50,366 bases of DNA from JBBDST01 sp040904765 (lineage in GTDB: Bacteria > Actinomycetota > Nitriliruptoria > Nitriliruptorales > Nitriliruptoraceae): the NCBI GenBank assembly GCA_040904765.1, contig JBBDST010000011.1, positions 1 to 50,366 of the forward strand. The letters are read 5' to 3'. The position numbers and the translations under genes were made by a program. Shown here piece after piece: positions 33,825 to 42,070 of this stretch (position 1 is the stretch's first letter; every line of letters begins with the position of its first letter). The notes beneath the pieces were generated by a model, which worked only from the letters and a program-made list of their open reading frames with translations, did not search any database and had not been told where the DNA came from.

Positions 33825-33857
33825 TAGAGGGTCTCCAGGGGGTGTTTGGACCCTCTA
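33825..33857 (-). terminator. Hairpin at the mutase stop codon
   Basis: TAGAGGGTC (33825-33833) and GACCCTCTA (33849-33857) form a perfect nine-base-pair stem with a 15-base loop. On the minus strand the stem begins at the TAG stop of the mutase gene. No U-rich tract follows, so it would be a U-less terminator, or an mRNA end or processing hairpin. It lies between the mutase gene and the flavoprotein reductase gene, at the expected position for the end of the sdh-mutase transcript. Confidence 0.5.
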
Positions 33858-35444
33858 GAACGCTGCAGACGGCGTGTAGGAGCCAAATTCGTCACGCAGA
33901 ACATCGCACACTTCCTGCAACGTTGCGCGCCGCACAAGGGCGTCACGCATCGGTGGCAGGATGTTTTGGTCGCCTTGCGCAGCAGCCCGTAAGTCAGCCA
34001 AGGCCGCATCTACGCCGGCCTGGTCACGATTGCGCTTCACCTGATCGATACGCGCAATCTGTTCGGCGCGGATCGCCTCATCGATCTTTAACAGTTCCGG
34101 TTGCGGATCGTCACCGATCTGATAGCGGTTCACGCCGACAACGACGCTTTCTTCACTGTCGATCGCCAAAGCCAGTTCATATGCCGACTGTTCGATTTCA
34201 CGTTTCTGGTAGCCCTCTTCGATCGCTCGAACAGCGCCACCCATCTCGTCGATCGCGTCAAGATACTTGCGTGTTTCCGCTTCTATCTGATCGGTCATGC
34301 TTTCAATCAGATACGAGCCAGCAAACGGGTCAACCGATGCAGTGATGTCGGTTTCGTGGGCGATGACCTGCTGGGTGCGAAGAGCAAGACGTGCGCTTTT
34401 TTCTGACGGTAACGCCAGAGCTTCATCAAACGAGTTGGTGTGCAGGCTCTGCGTTCCCCCAAGGGTGGCTGCAAGGGCTTGAATGGTGACCCGTACCAGA
34501 TTTACTTCCGGTTGCTGAGCCGTAAGTTGCACCCCAGCAGTTTGGGTGTGAAACCGCAACATCAGGGATTTCGGGTTTTTGGCGCCGAAACGCTCACGCA
34601 TGATCGAAGCCCAAATACGTCGTGCCGCACGGAATTTCGCGACCTCTTCTAAGAGCGTGGACCGTGACACGAAAAAGAATGACAGCCGTGGCCCAAACTC
34701 GTCGATATCAAGGCCGGCTGCTAACGCCGCTTCGACATAGGCGATGCCGTCGGCAATCGTAAACGCGACCTCTTGCACCGGGGTCGCCCCGGCTTCACCC
34801 ATGTGGTATCCAGAGATTGAGATGGTGTTGAACGAAGGCAATGTTTTGGCGCAGTATGCGAAGGTGTCTGCGATAATGCGAAGGCTCGGTTTGGGCGGGT
34901 AGATGTATGTTCCGCGTGCGATGTACTCCTTCAGCACGTCATTTTGGATCGTGCCGCGCAACTTGTCTGCGGCAACACCTTGTTCCTCACCAACGATTTC
35001 GTACATCAGCAGCAGCAGGCTTGCGGGAGCATTAATTGTCATCGATGTTGACACGTCGCTCAGTGGAATGCCATCAAATAATGCCCGCATATCTTCGACC
35101 GTGTCGATCGCAACCCCAACCTTGCCAACTTCGCCTTCAGCGATTGGCGCCGACGAGTCATAACCCATTTGGGTTGGCAAATCGAACGCGACCGACAGGC
35201 CGGTTGTGCCTTGCGCTAACAGGTATTTGTAGCGTGCGTTTGACTCGGCAGCAGTCGACATCCCGGCGTACTGACGCATCGTCCACGGTCGCCCGCGGTA
35301 CATGCTCGGGTGAATTCCGCGCGTGTATGGGTATTCGCCCGGAGCGCCCAGACGCTTGGTTGCGTCAAACCCGCTGAGATGCTCAGGGGTGTACACGGTG
35401 TCGATCGGAAACCCGCTGACAGATTTGCGTTCGGTGTCGGACAT
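33855..35444 (-). CDS. Methylmalonyl-CoA mutase large (catalytic) subunit
   Basis: The enzyme interconverts methylmalonyl-CoA and succinyl-CoA using adenosylcobalamin. The 529 residues cover only the substrate-binding barrel: TRGIHPSMYRGRPWTMRQYAG, GLSVAFDLPTQMGYDS, SISGYHMGEAGA and GGTQSLHTNSFDEALALP are typical of the family. Two residues separate it from isobutyryl-CoA mutase: the Tyr equivalent to Tyr89 of the Propionibacterium enzyme (residue 59 here, in RQYAG) and the Arg equivalent to Arg207 (residue 177, in YIARGTY) are both kept, so methylmalonyl-CoA is the likely substrate. The B12-binding domain is absent and must come from a separate subunit, which is not in this window. The ATG at 35444 has GAGGAA upstream. 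Confidence 0.92.
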   Translation of the reverse strand: MSDTERKSVSGFPIDTVYTPEHLSGFDATKRLGAPGEYPYTRGIHPSMYRGRPWTMRQYAGMSTAAESNARYKYLLAQGTTGLSVAFDLPTQMGYDSSAPIAEGEVGKVGVAIDTVEDMRALFDGIPLSDVSTSMTINAPASLLLLMYEIVGEEQGVAADKLRGTIQNDVLKEYIARGTYIYPPKPSLRIIADTFAYCAKTLPSFNTISISGYHMGEAGATPVQEVAFTIADGIAYVEAALAAGLDIDEFGPRLSFFFVSRSTLLEEVAKFRAARRIWASIMRERFGAKNPKSLMLRFHTQTAGVQLTAQQPEVNLVRVTIQALAATLGGTQSLHTNSFDEALALPSEKSARLALRTQQVIAHETDITASVDPFAGSYLIESMTDQIEAETRKYLDAIDEMGGAVRAIEEGYQKREIEQSAYELALAIDSEESVVVGVNRYQIGDDPQPELLKIDEAIRAEQIARIDQVKRNRDQAGVDAALADLRAAAQGDQNILPPMRDALVRRATLQEVCDVLRDEFGSYTPSAAF

Positions 35445-35490
35445 AACTTCCTCACCCGCTCAGCGTACGATCACACGCACGCGTAGTAGT

Positions 35491-36243
35491 TCAGGCTGAA
35501 CGGCGATTCCGAAACTTCGCTTTGCGATAATCTCGGTTCATCGCTGCGATGAAGTCGATCGAAATGCCTTTGGGGCATGCCGCTTCACATTCACCCATGT
35601 TCGTGCAGGACCCGAAGAACTCTTCCATAACTTCGACCATGCCCTCCGTGCGCTGGTAGCGCTCTGCTTGGCCTTGCGGAAGCACATTCAGGTGCATCAG
35701 TTTCGCTGACGTGAACAGCTGGGCGGCACCATTAGGACATGCTGCGACACAGGCACCACAGCCGATACACGCTGCCGCATCCATGGCAATGTCGGCAGTT
35801 TCTTTAGGAATCGGCTGCAAGTTCGCATCCGGCGCACTACCGGTACTTACGGTGATGAACCCGCCGGCCTGAATGATCTGGTCAAACGCAGAACGGTCAA
35901 CCACAAGGTCTTTGACGACCGGGAAGCCCGAGGCACGCCACGGTTCAAGAATCAGTTCGTCGCCATCATTGAAAACACGCATGTGTAACTGACAGGTCGA
36001 CGTCTGAGCCTGAGGGCCGTGCGCCTGCCCATTGATCATGATGCCGCAGGTCCCACAAATACCTTCACGGCAATCGTGCATAAACTCGATCGGCTCTTCA
36101 TTCTTGTCGATCAGTTCTTCATTCACCGTGTCGAGCATCTCAAGAAACGACGAGTCAACCGAAATATTTTTCGCTTCATACGTCTCAAAACGGCCCGGAA
36201 CGTCAGGACCGGCTTGACGCCATACGCGCAAGGTCAGATTCAC
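35491..36243 (-). CDS. sdhB: Succinate dehydrogenase iron-sulfur subunit
   Basis: SdhB passes electrons from FAD to the quinone site. The N-terminal [2Fe-2S] cysteines are at residues 58, 63, 66 and 84 (CREGICGTC, later TSTC). Two Cys clusters follow in the C-terminal half: CIGCGACVAACPNG for the [4Fe-4S] centre and CTNMGECEAACPKG for the rest. The 250-residue length fits the succinate dehydrogenase/fumarate reductase type B group. It is the last gene of the sdhC-sdhA-sdhB set. The GTG start overlaps the sdhA stop (GTGA, 36240-36243), giving coupled translation. Confidence 0.95.
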   Translation of the reverse strand: MNLTLRVWRQAGPDVPGRFETYEAKNISVDSSFLEMLDTVNEELIDKNEEPIEFMHDCREGICGTCGIMINGQAHGPQAQTSTCQLHMRVFNDGDELILEPWRASGFPVVKDLVVDRSAFDQIIQAGGFITVSTGSAPDANLQPIPKETADIAMDAAACIGCGACVAACPNGAAQLFTSAKLMHLNVLPQGQAERYQRTEGMVEVMEEFFGSCTNMGECEAACPKGISIDFIAAMNRDYRKAKFRNRRSA

Positions 36244-38159
36244 TTGTAGCTCCTCTGGGCGAGCTCGAGCGTACTGAACTCGAGTTTCTCACGATGTTCG
36301 TTCGGGGTGGACGGGTGTCCGGTCCATTCCCATGCGGTGACATGCGCAAAGTTGCTGTCGTCCCGTTGCGCTTCACCATCGTCAGTCTGGTGTTCGGCAC
36401 GGAAATGACCGCCACAGGACTCTTCACGCACCAGCGCGTCGCGACACATCAATTCACCAAGTTCAAAGAAGTCGGCTACCCGTCCCGCTTTTTCAAGTGA
36501 TGAGTTGAGCGTGTCGCCTGAGCCAAGAATACGGACGTCTGCGTAAAACTCGTCACGCAGGGCCGGAATCTCACTTAAGGCTTTTTCGAGCCCTTCGCGG
36601 GTACGTTCCATACCGCAGTAATCCCACATAATCTTGCCTAGTTCGCGGTGGAACCAGTCCACACTGCGGGTGCCCTTGATGCTCAAGAACTGGTCGATGC
36701 GGCCACGCACTTCGGCTTCAGCCGTATCAAACTCAGCTGCGCTGGTGTCCACTTTGCTTTCACCAAGCAGCGGCGCCAGGTAGTCACCGATGGTGTACGG
36801 CAAGACGAAGTAGCCGTCGGCAAGACCCTGCATCAGCGCTGAAGCGCCAAGGCGGTTTGCGCCGTGGTCTGAGAAGTTAGCTTCACCTAATGCAAACAGG
36901 CCAGCAACGGTGGTTTGCAAGTGGTAATCCACCCACAACCCGCCCATCGTGTAGTGCACCGCAGGGTAAATACGCATCGGGGTTTCAAAGGGGTTTTCAC
37001 CGGTGATGCGTTCATACATTTCAAACAGGTTCGAGTAACGCTCGGCAACCGTGTCGCGCCCGAGGCGTTCAATAGCAGCCGCGAAGTCAAGGTAGACACC
37101 ATTTTTCAGCGGACCAATACCACGGCCTTCATCCACCACAACTTTGGCGGCCCGTGATGAGATATCACGCGGAGCCAAGTTTCCATACGACGGATACTTG
37201 CGTTCCAAGTAATAGTCCCGGTCTTCTTCAGGAATGTCTGCAGCAGCACGTGTTTCGTCCGGGTCGTTTGGCACCCAGATACGGCCATCGTTACGCAACG
37301 ACTCTGACATGAGCGTCAGCTTGGACTGAAACTCGTCGTTAGACGGGATCGCCGTCGGGTGGATCTGCGTGTAACACGGGTTACCGAAGTACGCGCCTTT
37401 GCGGTGCGCACGCCACGCAGCGGTGACATTGCATGTCATCGCGTTGGTGGAGAGGTAGAACACGTTCGAGTAGCCACCGGTTGCCAGCACGACCGCATGG
37501 GCCGAGTGGCGCGAAATCTCACCGGTTTTGAGATTACGAACAATGATGCCGGCAGCTTTGCCATCGACCACAACCACGTCAAGCATTTCGCTGTCGGTGT
37601 GCATCTCGACGGTTTTCAATGCGACCTGCCGTTCCAACGCCTGGTAGGCGCCGATCAGCAGCTGCTGGCCAGTTTGACCACGGGCGTAGAACGTCCTGGC
37701 CACCTGCGCGCCACCAAAGGACCGGTTGTCCAGAAAGCCGCCATACTCGCGTGCAAACGGCACACCTTGAGCGACGCACTGGTCGATAATGTTGTTCGAT
37801 ACGTCCGCTAGCCGATAGACGTTGGCTTCACGTGAGCGGTAGTCGCCGCCTTTGACCGTGTCGTAAAACAAGCGAAACACGGAATCGCCGTCGCCGTGAT
37901 ACGACTTGGCCGCGTTGATGCCACCTTGGGCTGAGATGGAGTGTGCCCGCCGCGGCGAATCGTGGAACGTGAAGGCTTTCACGTTGTAGCCGAGTTCACC
38001 GAGGGTGGCGGCAGCTGACGCGCCGGCAAGGCCTGTACCCACGACAATGATGTCGAATTTGCGCTTGTTTCCGGGTGCGACCAAGCGCATGTTGAACTTG
38101 TGGTTCTCCCACTTGGTCTCAAGCGGACCGTCAGGAATTCGGGAATCCAGAACCGTCAT
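36240..38159 (-). CDS. sdhA: Succinate dehydrogenase flavoprotein subunit
   Basis: SdhA carries covalent FAD and oxidises succinate at the inner face of the membrane. The 639-residue protein begins with the dinucleotide motif VVGTGLAGASAA, has the flavinylated His at about residue 73 (RRAHSISAQGGI), and contains the active-site segments HPTAIPSN, the HYTMGG loop and GEANFSDHGANRLGASAL. Length and subunit order match the three-gene actinobacterial enzyme with a single five-helix cytochrome b subunit. It could in principle work as fumarate reductase, but the aerobic gene setting favours succinate oxidation. It lies between sdhC, 37 bases upstream, and sdhB, which it overlaps. Confidence 0.96.
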   Translation of the reverse strand: MTVLDSRIPDGPLETKWENHKFNMRLVAPGNKRKFDIIVVGTGLAGASAAATLGELGYNVKAFTFHDSPRRAHSISAQGGINAAKSYHGDGDSVFRLFYDTVKGGDYRSREANVYRLADVSNNIIDQCVAQGVPFAREYGGFLDNRSFGGAQVARTFYARGQTGQQLLIGAYQALERQVALKTVEMHTDSEMLDVVVVDGKAAGIIVRNLKTGEISRHSAHAVVLATGGYSNVFYLSTNAMTCNVTAAWRAHRKGAYFGNPCYTQIHPTAIPSNDEFQSKLTLMSESLRNDGRIWVPNDPDETRAAADIPEEDRDYYLERKYPSYGNLAPRDISSRAAKVVVDEGRGIGPLKNGVYLDFAAAIERLGRDTVAERYSNLFEMYERITGENPFETPMRIYPAVHYTMGGLWVDYHLQTTVAGLFALGEANFSDHGANRLGASALMQGLADGYFVLPYTIGDYLAPLLGESKVDTSAAEFDTAEAEVRGRIDQFLSIKGTRSVDWFHRELGKIMWDYCGMERTREGLEKALSEIPALRDEFYADVRILGSGDTLNSSLEKAGRVADFFELGELMCRDALVREESCGGHFRAEHQTDDGEAQRDDSNFAHVTAWEWTGHPSTPNEHREKLEFSTLELAQRSYK

Positions 38160-38196
38160 TGTTTCTCTCCCTTACTGCACGGGGCGTTTTTGGGTG

Positions 38197-38922
38197 TCAG
38201 CTGATGAAGCCAGTTAAGACGGCAATCGGAAACGACAGGTTGCCGCCGATAACAACCGCGGTAAAACCGATTGCAAGTCCGCGGCGCCAGTGGTTAAACC
38301 GCCGGTTGTTCCAGCCCATTGACTGAAACAAGCTCCATACGCCATGAAACAGGTGCACGCCAAGAGCAAGGTTCGCCACAATATAAAACCCTGCAATGAG
38401 GGGTTGCGAGAAACTAGCGATCACTACCTCGCGTAACGTCGCTCCAGCAGGAGCTGTATTCACCGTCTTCCAAGTGAAGTCAGACAAGTGATACACCAAG
38501 AACAACAGCACAATGACACCGGTCCAACGCATCGTGCGAGAAGCAAAGTTGGCAGCGATATAGTCACGCGTCTTGTAACGCGTCGGGCGTGCCAGCCGAT
38601 TCATGCGTGTCAGTTGGACGGCCGCCAGCACGTGAAAGATCAGCGCCAGAACCAATACTGCCCGCAAGCCATTCAAAATGGCACTCTGCGGCACAATCGG
38701 GTACAGCAGATTCTTTAAAAACTTGGCGTAATCGTCGAGCGCTTCAGGACCTTGATACAACTTGAGGTTCCCGACCATGTGGGCGAAGATGTAGCCAAGG
38801 CCGATGATGCCCGTAATCGCCATCACATATTTTTTGCCGAGCGCAGAGCGGTACAGCTCAATAAAGAACGGGGTGCGGCGTGACCGCGTGGCCGTTGCAC
38901 TGCTTGAACGCATCGTTGCCAT
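38197..38922 (-). CDS. sdhC: Succinate dehydrogenase cytochrome b subunit
   Basis: SdhC anchors the enzyme and binds haem b and the quinone. The 241-residue protein has five hydrophobic segments and typical haem-ligand histidines: FAHMVGNLKLYQG near the start, a His in ALIFHVLAAVQL, VYHLSDFTW, and LGVHLFHGVWSLFQSMG. This is the b558 family of large single-anchor subunits. The frame is open to 38970. The ATG at 38922 has GAGGAG ten bases upstream and gives a normal N-terminus (MATMRSSSATATRSRRTP), so I chose it. The gene leads the sdh set, with about 195 bases of leader between it and trpS. Confidence 0.92.
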   Translation of the reverse strand: MATMRSSSATATRSRRTPFFIELYRSALGKKYVMAITGIIGLGYIFAHMVGNLKLYQGPEALDDYAKFLKNLLYPIVPQSAILNGLRAVLVLALIFHVLAAVQLTRMNRLARPTRYKTRDYIAANFASRTMRWTGVIVLLFLVYHLSDFTWKTVNTAPAGATLREVVIASFSQPLIAGFYIVANLALGVHLFHGVWSLFQSMGWNNRRFNHWRRGLAIGFTAVVIGGNLSFPIAVLTGFIS

Positions 38923-39117
38923 AGTTATGTCGCTCCTCATACGGCACGCGTGACCCCCAAACGGCGCCACACCCTTCCATCAAGGGTAGTACTCGTGCTG
39001 AACGTGCTATCAATCTGCTCCGCAAGTCGCACAAATAAGTCTTGTGTGACACGTTTCACGTGGTCAATCGTATCAGCCTTCAGGTCATGACACGGTGCCA
39101 AGCGTGCTCGGTCGAGG
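38923..39117 (-). promoter_or_regulatory. Upstream region of the sdh genes
   Basis: These 195 bases separate the sdhC start from the end of trpS. They contain TTGACC-like and GACTTATTT-like elements on the minus strand, a CACGTG palindrome and nearby GTGTCACAC, which together may form an operator/promoter for the sdhCAB set and the mutase gene. A short open frame (38937-39146 minus; residues such as ADTIDHVKRVTQDLFVRLAEQ) runs through the region. Its start lies within trpS and I found no ribosome binding site, so I do not call it a gene. It looks more protein-like than chance, however. Confidence 0.4.
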
Positions 39118-40116
39118 TCATGAGGCTGGCAGTAAACCCATTGCATCTTTTGCTTTGGCTAGCGTCGGAGCGGCGATAACCCGCGCCCGCGCAGCTCCTG
39201 TTGCCAACACACGTTCCACTTCGGCCGGATCGGCCGCCAATTCGTCATACCGTGCCGCAATCGGGCTCAATGCGGCAATCACTGCGTCAGCCACTGTGTT
39301 TTTCAACGCGCCATAACCTGACCCAGAGAACTGCTGTTCGGCCGCCTCAAGTGACAGGCCGGTGACTGCAGAATAAATCTCAAGCAGGTTAGAAACGCCC
39401 GGTTTGGTGGCCCGATCGTGACGGATTTCTCCATCCGAGTCAGTAACAGCAGTACGAAACTTTTTCGCGATCGCATCCGCCGAATCACGCACATATACGA
39501 TGCCACGTTCGCTTGATGCTGACTTTGACATTTTGGTGGTTGGATCAACTAGGTCCATGACGCGCGCCGCTGCGGGCGGGTGAACGGCCTTGGGCAAGGT
39601 AAATACGTCCCCGTAACGGTGGTTAAACCGAGCACCGATGTCGCGTGCCAGTTCAATGTGGTGACGCTGATCTTCGCCAACGGGCACTTCATTGGCGTGA
39701 TACAGCAAGATGTCGGCCGCCTGCAGCACCGGATAGTCGAACAGTCCCACGCTCACTGACTCTCCATTCCCGACCGATTTTTCTTTAAACTGTGGCATCT
39801 TGCGCAGTTCTCCAAAACCGGTGACACAGTTGAACAGCCACGCACATTCGGCGTGTTCGTGCAGATGTGACTGCACAAACAAAATGGAGCGCATTGGATC
39901 TACCCCAACGGCAAGCATGCCGGCTGCCAGTTCGACGGTACGCCGTCGCAAAGCAGCCGGGTCATGCTCATTTGGGGATGTGATCGCGTGCAGGTCAACA
40001 ACGCAGTAGATGCACTCGGCGTCGTCTTGCATCGCCACCCAGTTCATCCACGCACCCAGCAGATTGCCTAAGTGCGGATCCCCGGATGGCTGCATGCCTG
40101 AGAAAACACGTGTCAC
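39118..40116 (-). CDS. trpS: Tryptophanyl-tRNA synthetase
   Basis: TrpS charges tRNA-Trp. The class I signatures are present: the HIGH-type motif is HLGN in MQPSGDPHLGNLLGAW, and the KMSKS loop appears as TTKMSKSASSERG. The bacterial substrate-binding GEDQRHHIELARDI segment is also there. The length of 332 residues is normal for the bacterial type. The GTG start overlaps the stop of the upstream mdh gene by four bases (40113-40116). Confidence 0.96.
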   Translation of the reverse strand: MTRVFSGMQPSGDPHLGNLLGAWMNWVAMQDDAECIYCVVDLHAITSPNEHDPAALRRRTVELAAGMLAVGVDPMRSILFVQSHLHEHAECAWLFNCVTGFGELRKMPQFKEKSVGNGESVSVGLFDYPVLQAADILLYHANEVPVGEDQRHHIELARDIGARFNHRYGDVFTLPKAVHPPAAARVMDLVDPTTKMSKSASSERGIVYVRDSADAIAKKFRTAVTDSDGEIRHDRATKPGVSNLLEIYSAVTGLSLEAAEQQFSGSGYGALKNTVADAVIAALSPIAARYDELAADPAEVERVLATGAARARVIAAPTLAKAKDAMGLLPAS

Positions 40117-41102
40117 AGCATCGACTCGACGGCGGCGCGTTCTTCTTGGAGTTCAGCCACGCTGGCGTCGATGTTCTGTCGGGCGTACGCCGAAACCGAC
40201 AGGTCAGCGACGATGCGGTAAGTGCCGGCGCCGTCGGTAGTCACCGGAAAGCCGCTGATGATGCCTTCTGGGATCCCGTAAGACCCGTCTGACGGCACGC
40301 CCATCGATACCCAGTCACCTGCGGGAGTCGGCCGGCCACCGGTCCAGGATGCGACGTGGTCGATCAGGGCGTTGGCTGCTGATGCGGCCGACGAGGCTCC
40401 TCGGGCGTCAATGACGGCTTTGCCGCGCTGTTGCACGACCGGCAGAAATTCGTTTTCAAACCATGCACGGTCAGTGATGACTTCTGTCGCCGGACGTCCC
40501 TTGATTTTTGCGTTTTCAAAATCGGGAAACATGGTTGGCGAGTGGTTGCCCCACACAGCCATGTTTGTCACATCGCTAATGTCAACGCCGGCACGTTTTG
40601 CCAACTGAGATTTTGCACGATTTTCATCTAGGCGCACCATGGCGGTGAACCGTTCGAGCGGCACACCTTGAGCGTTGGCCGAGGCGATCAGCGCGTTGGT
40701 GTTCGCAGGGTTTCCAACGACCGCAACTTTGATGTCAGACGCAGCGTTGGCAGCAATCGCCCCACCTTGACCGGCGAAGATCTTGCCGTTGTCTTTCAAC
40801 AGGTCGGCACGTTCCATGCCCGGCCCACGCGGTTTTGCGCCCACGAGGCAGGCAACATTGGCGCCGTCAAACGCCGCAGCAGGATCATCGGTGAGTTCGA
40901 TGCCAGACAACAATGGGAACGCGCAGTCATCGAGTTCCATGGCGACACCTTCAAGCGCACCAAGCGCAGGGGCGATCTCCAACAGACGCAGTTCGACGGG
41001 AGTTGCCGGACCAAACATCTGGCCTGACGCAATACGGAAAACGAGGGCGTAGCCGATTTGGCCGGCAGAACCGGTGACGGTGACGCGAACAGGCGCAGTC
41101 AT
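40113..41102 (-). CDS. mdh: Malate dehydrogenase
   Basis: This is an NAD-dependent malate dehydrogenase that oxidises malate to oxaloacetate. The 329-residue protein has the NAD-binding VTVTGSAGQIGYAL motif, the substrate-binding arginine loop GAKPRGPGMERADLL, NPANTNAL, RLDENRAKSQLA and the catalytic His in VWGNHSPTMFPD. These match the longer group of MDH found in actinobacteria. A TTG at 41117 could be used, but GAGGAG lies seven bases before the ATG at 41102. The gene ends in a four-base overlap with trpS. Together with succinate dehydrogenase and the carboxylase/mutase set it completes most of a propionate-to-oxaloacetate path. Confidence 0.95.
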   Translation of the reverse strand: MTAPVRVTVTGSAGQIGYALVFRIASGQMFGPATPVELRLLEIAPALGALEGVAMELDDCAFPLLSGIELTDDPAAAFDGANVACLVGAKPRGPGMERADLLKDNGKIFAGQGGAIAANAASDIKVAVVGNPANTNALIASANAQGVPLERFTAMVRLDENRAKSQLAKRAGVDISDVTNMAVWGNHSPTMFPDFENAKIKGRPATEVITDRAWFENEFLPVVQQRGKAVIDARGASSAASAANALIDHVASWTGGRPTPAGDWVSMGVPSDGSYGIPEGIISGFPVTTDGAGTYRIVADLSVSAYARQNIDASVAELQEERAAVESML

Positions 41103-41178
41103 AACAATACTCCTCAAGATAAACGTTTAGGGACAGACCCACTTGTTGACCAAGCCTAGCGAGGTACGCCAGGTTGCA

Positions 41179-42054
41179 TCACGTTGACATGCCACGACGC
41201 TTGCGTGCTGCTTCAAGCGTGTTCATTAACAGCATGGTGACCGTCATCGGACCAACGCCGCCAGGCACAGGGGTGATTGCTGACGCCACTTCTGACACTT
41301 CAGCAAACGCCACATCGCCTTCAAGACCGCCGCTGTCGGTACGGTTGGTGCCGACATCAATCACGACTGCACCTTCACGCACCATGTCTTTTGTGATGGT
41401 GTTTCGCCGTCCAACCGCTGCGACAATCACATCGGCACTGCGGCACACTTCAGCCAAGTTGCGGGTGCGTGAGTGTGCGAGGGTCACCGTGGCGTCAGCA
41501 CCTTTTAAGGTCAGCATGATTGACAGTGGCCGACCGACAAGATTTGACCGTCCCACGATAACGACATGGCTGCCGGCAAGGGTCACGCCGGCATGTTCAA
41601 GCAGTTTCATGACGCCATAAGGGGTGGCTGCAAAAAACGTGGGATCACCCGCCGACAAGCGACCGGCGGTGTAGGGATGCAGCGCGTCCACATCTTTGGC
41701 TGGATCGATTGCTTCTTGCACCACATTTGGTTGCAGATGATCCGGCAGGGGTAGTTGCACGATAATGCCATCAATCGCATCATCGGCATTGAGTTCAGCC
41801 ACCACAGCCAGCAGTTCTGCTTCGGTTGTGGCTGCCGGCAACACGACCTGTCGCGAATGCATGCCGACCGCTTCACTGGCACGGTGTTTCATCCCGACAT
41901 ACACCGCAGAGGCAGGATCATCTCCAACGATCACTGCGGCCAGGCCTGGCACGACACCATGTTCGGCGCGCAGTCGTGCCGTCTCGTCGGCGATCGTTGC
42001 TCGCACTTCTTGAGCTAACGCTTTGCCGTCAATAATCTGTGCAGTCACGCGCAT
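41179..42054 (-). CDS. folD: Methylenetetrahydrofolate dehydrogenase/cyclohydrolase
   Basis: FolD interconverts 5,10-methylene-THF and 10-formyl-THF, supplying formyl units for purine synthesis. The 291-residue protein shows the substrate segment YVGMKHRASEAVG (catalytic Lys), VQLPLPDHL, the dinucleotide loop GRSNLVGRPLSIML and the C-terminal PVPGGVGPMTV. The ATG at 42054 has GGAAGGT almost touching it; the GTG two codons later (42048) has better spacing and may be the true start. The gene lies directly downstream of purH and purN, the enzymes that use formyl-THF, so the set makes functional sense. Confidence 0.95.
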   Translation of the reverse strand: MRVTAQIIDGKALAQEVRATIADETARLRAEHGVVPGLAAVIVGDDPASAVYVGMKHRASEAVGMHSRQVVLPAATTEAELLAVVAELNADDAIDGIIVQLPLPDHLQPNVVQEAIDPAKDVDALHPYTAGRLSAGDPTFFAATPYGVMKLLEHAGVTLAGSHVVIVGRSNLVGRPLSIMLTLKGADATVTLAHSRTRNLAEVCRSADVIVAAVGRRNTITKDMVREGAVVIDVGTNRTDSGGLEGDVAFAEVSEVASAITPVPGGVGPMTVTMLLMNTLEAARKRRGMST

Positions 42055-42070
42055 ACCTTCCGTGGATGAT

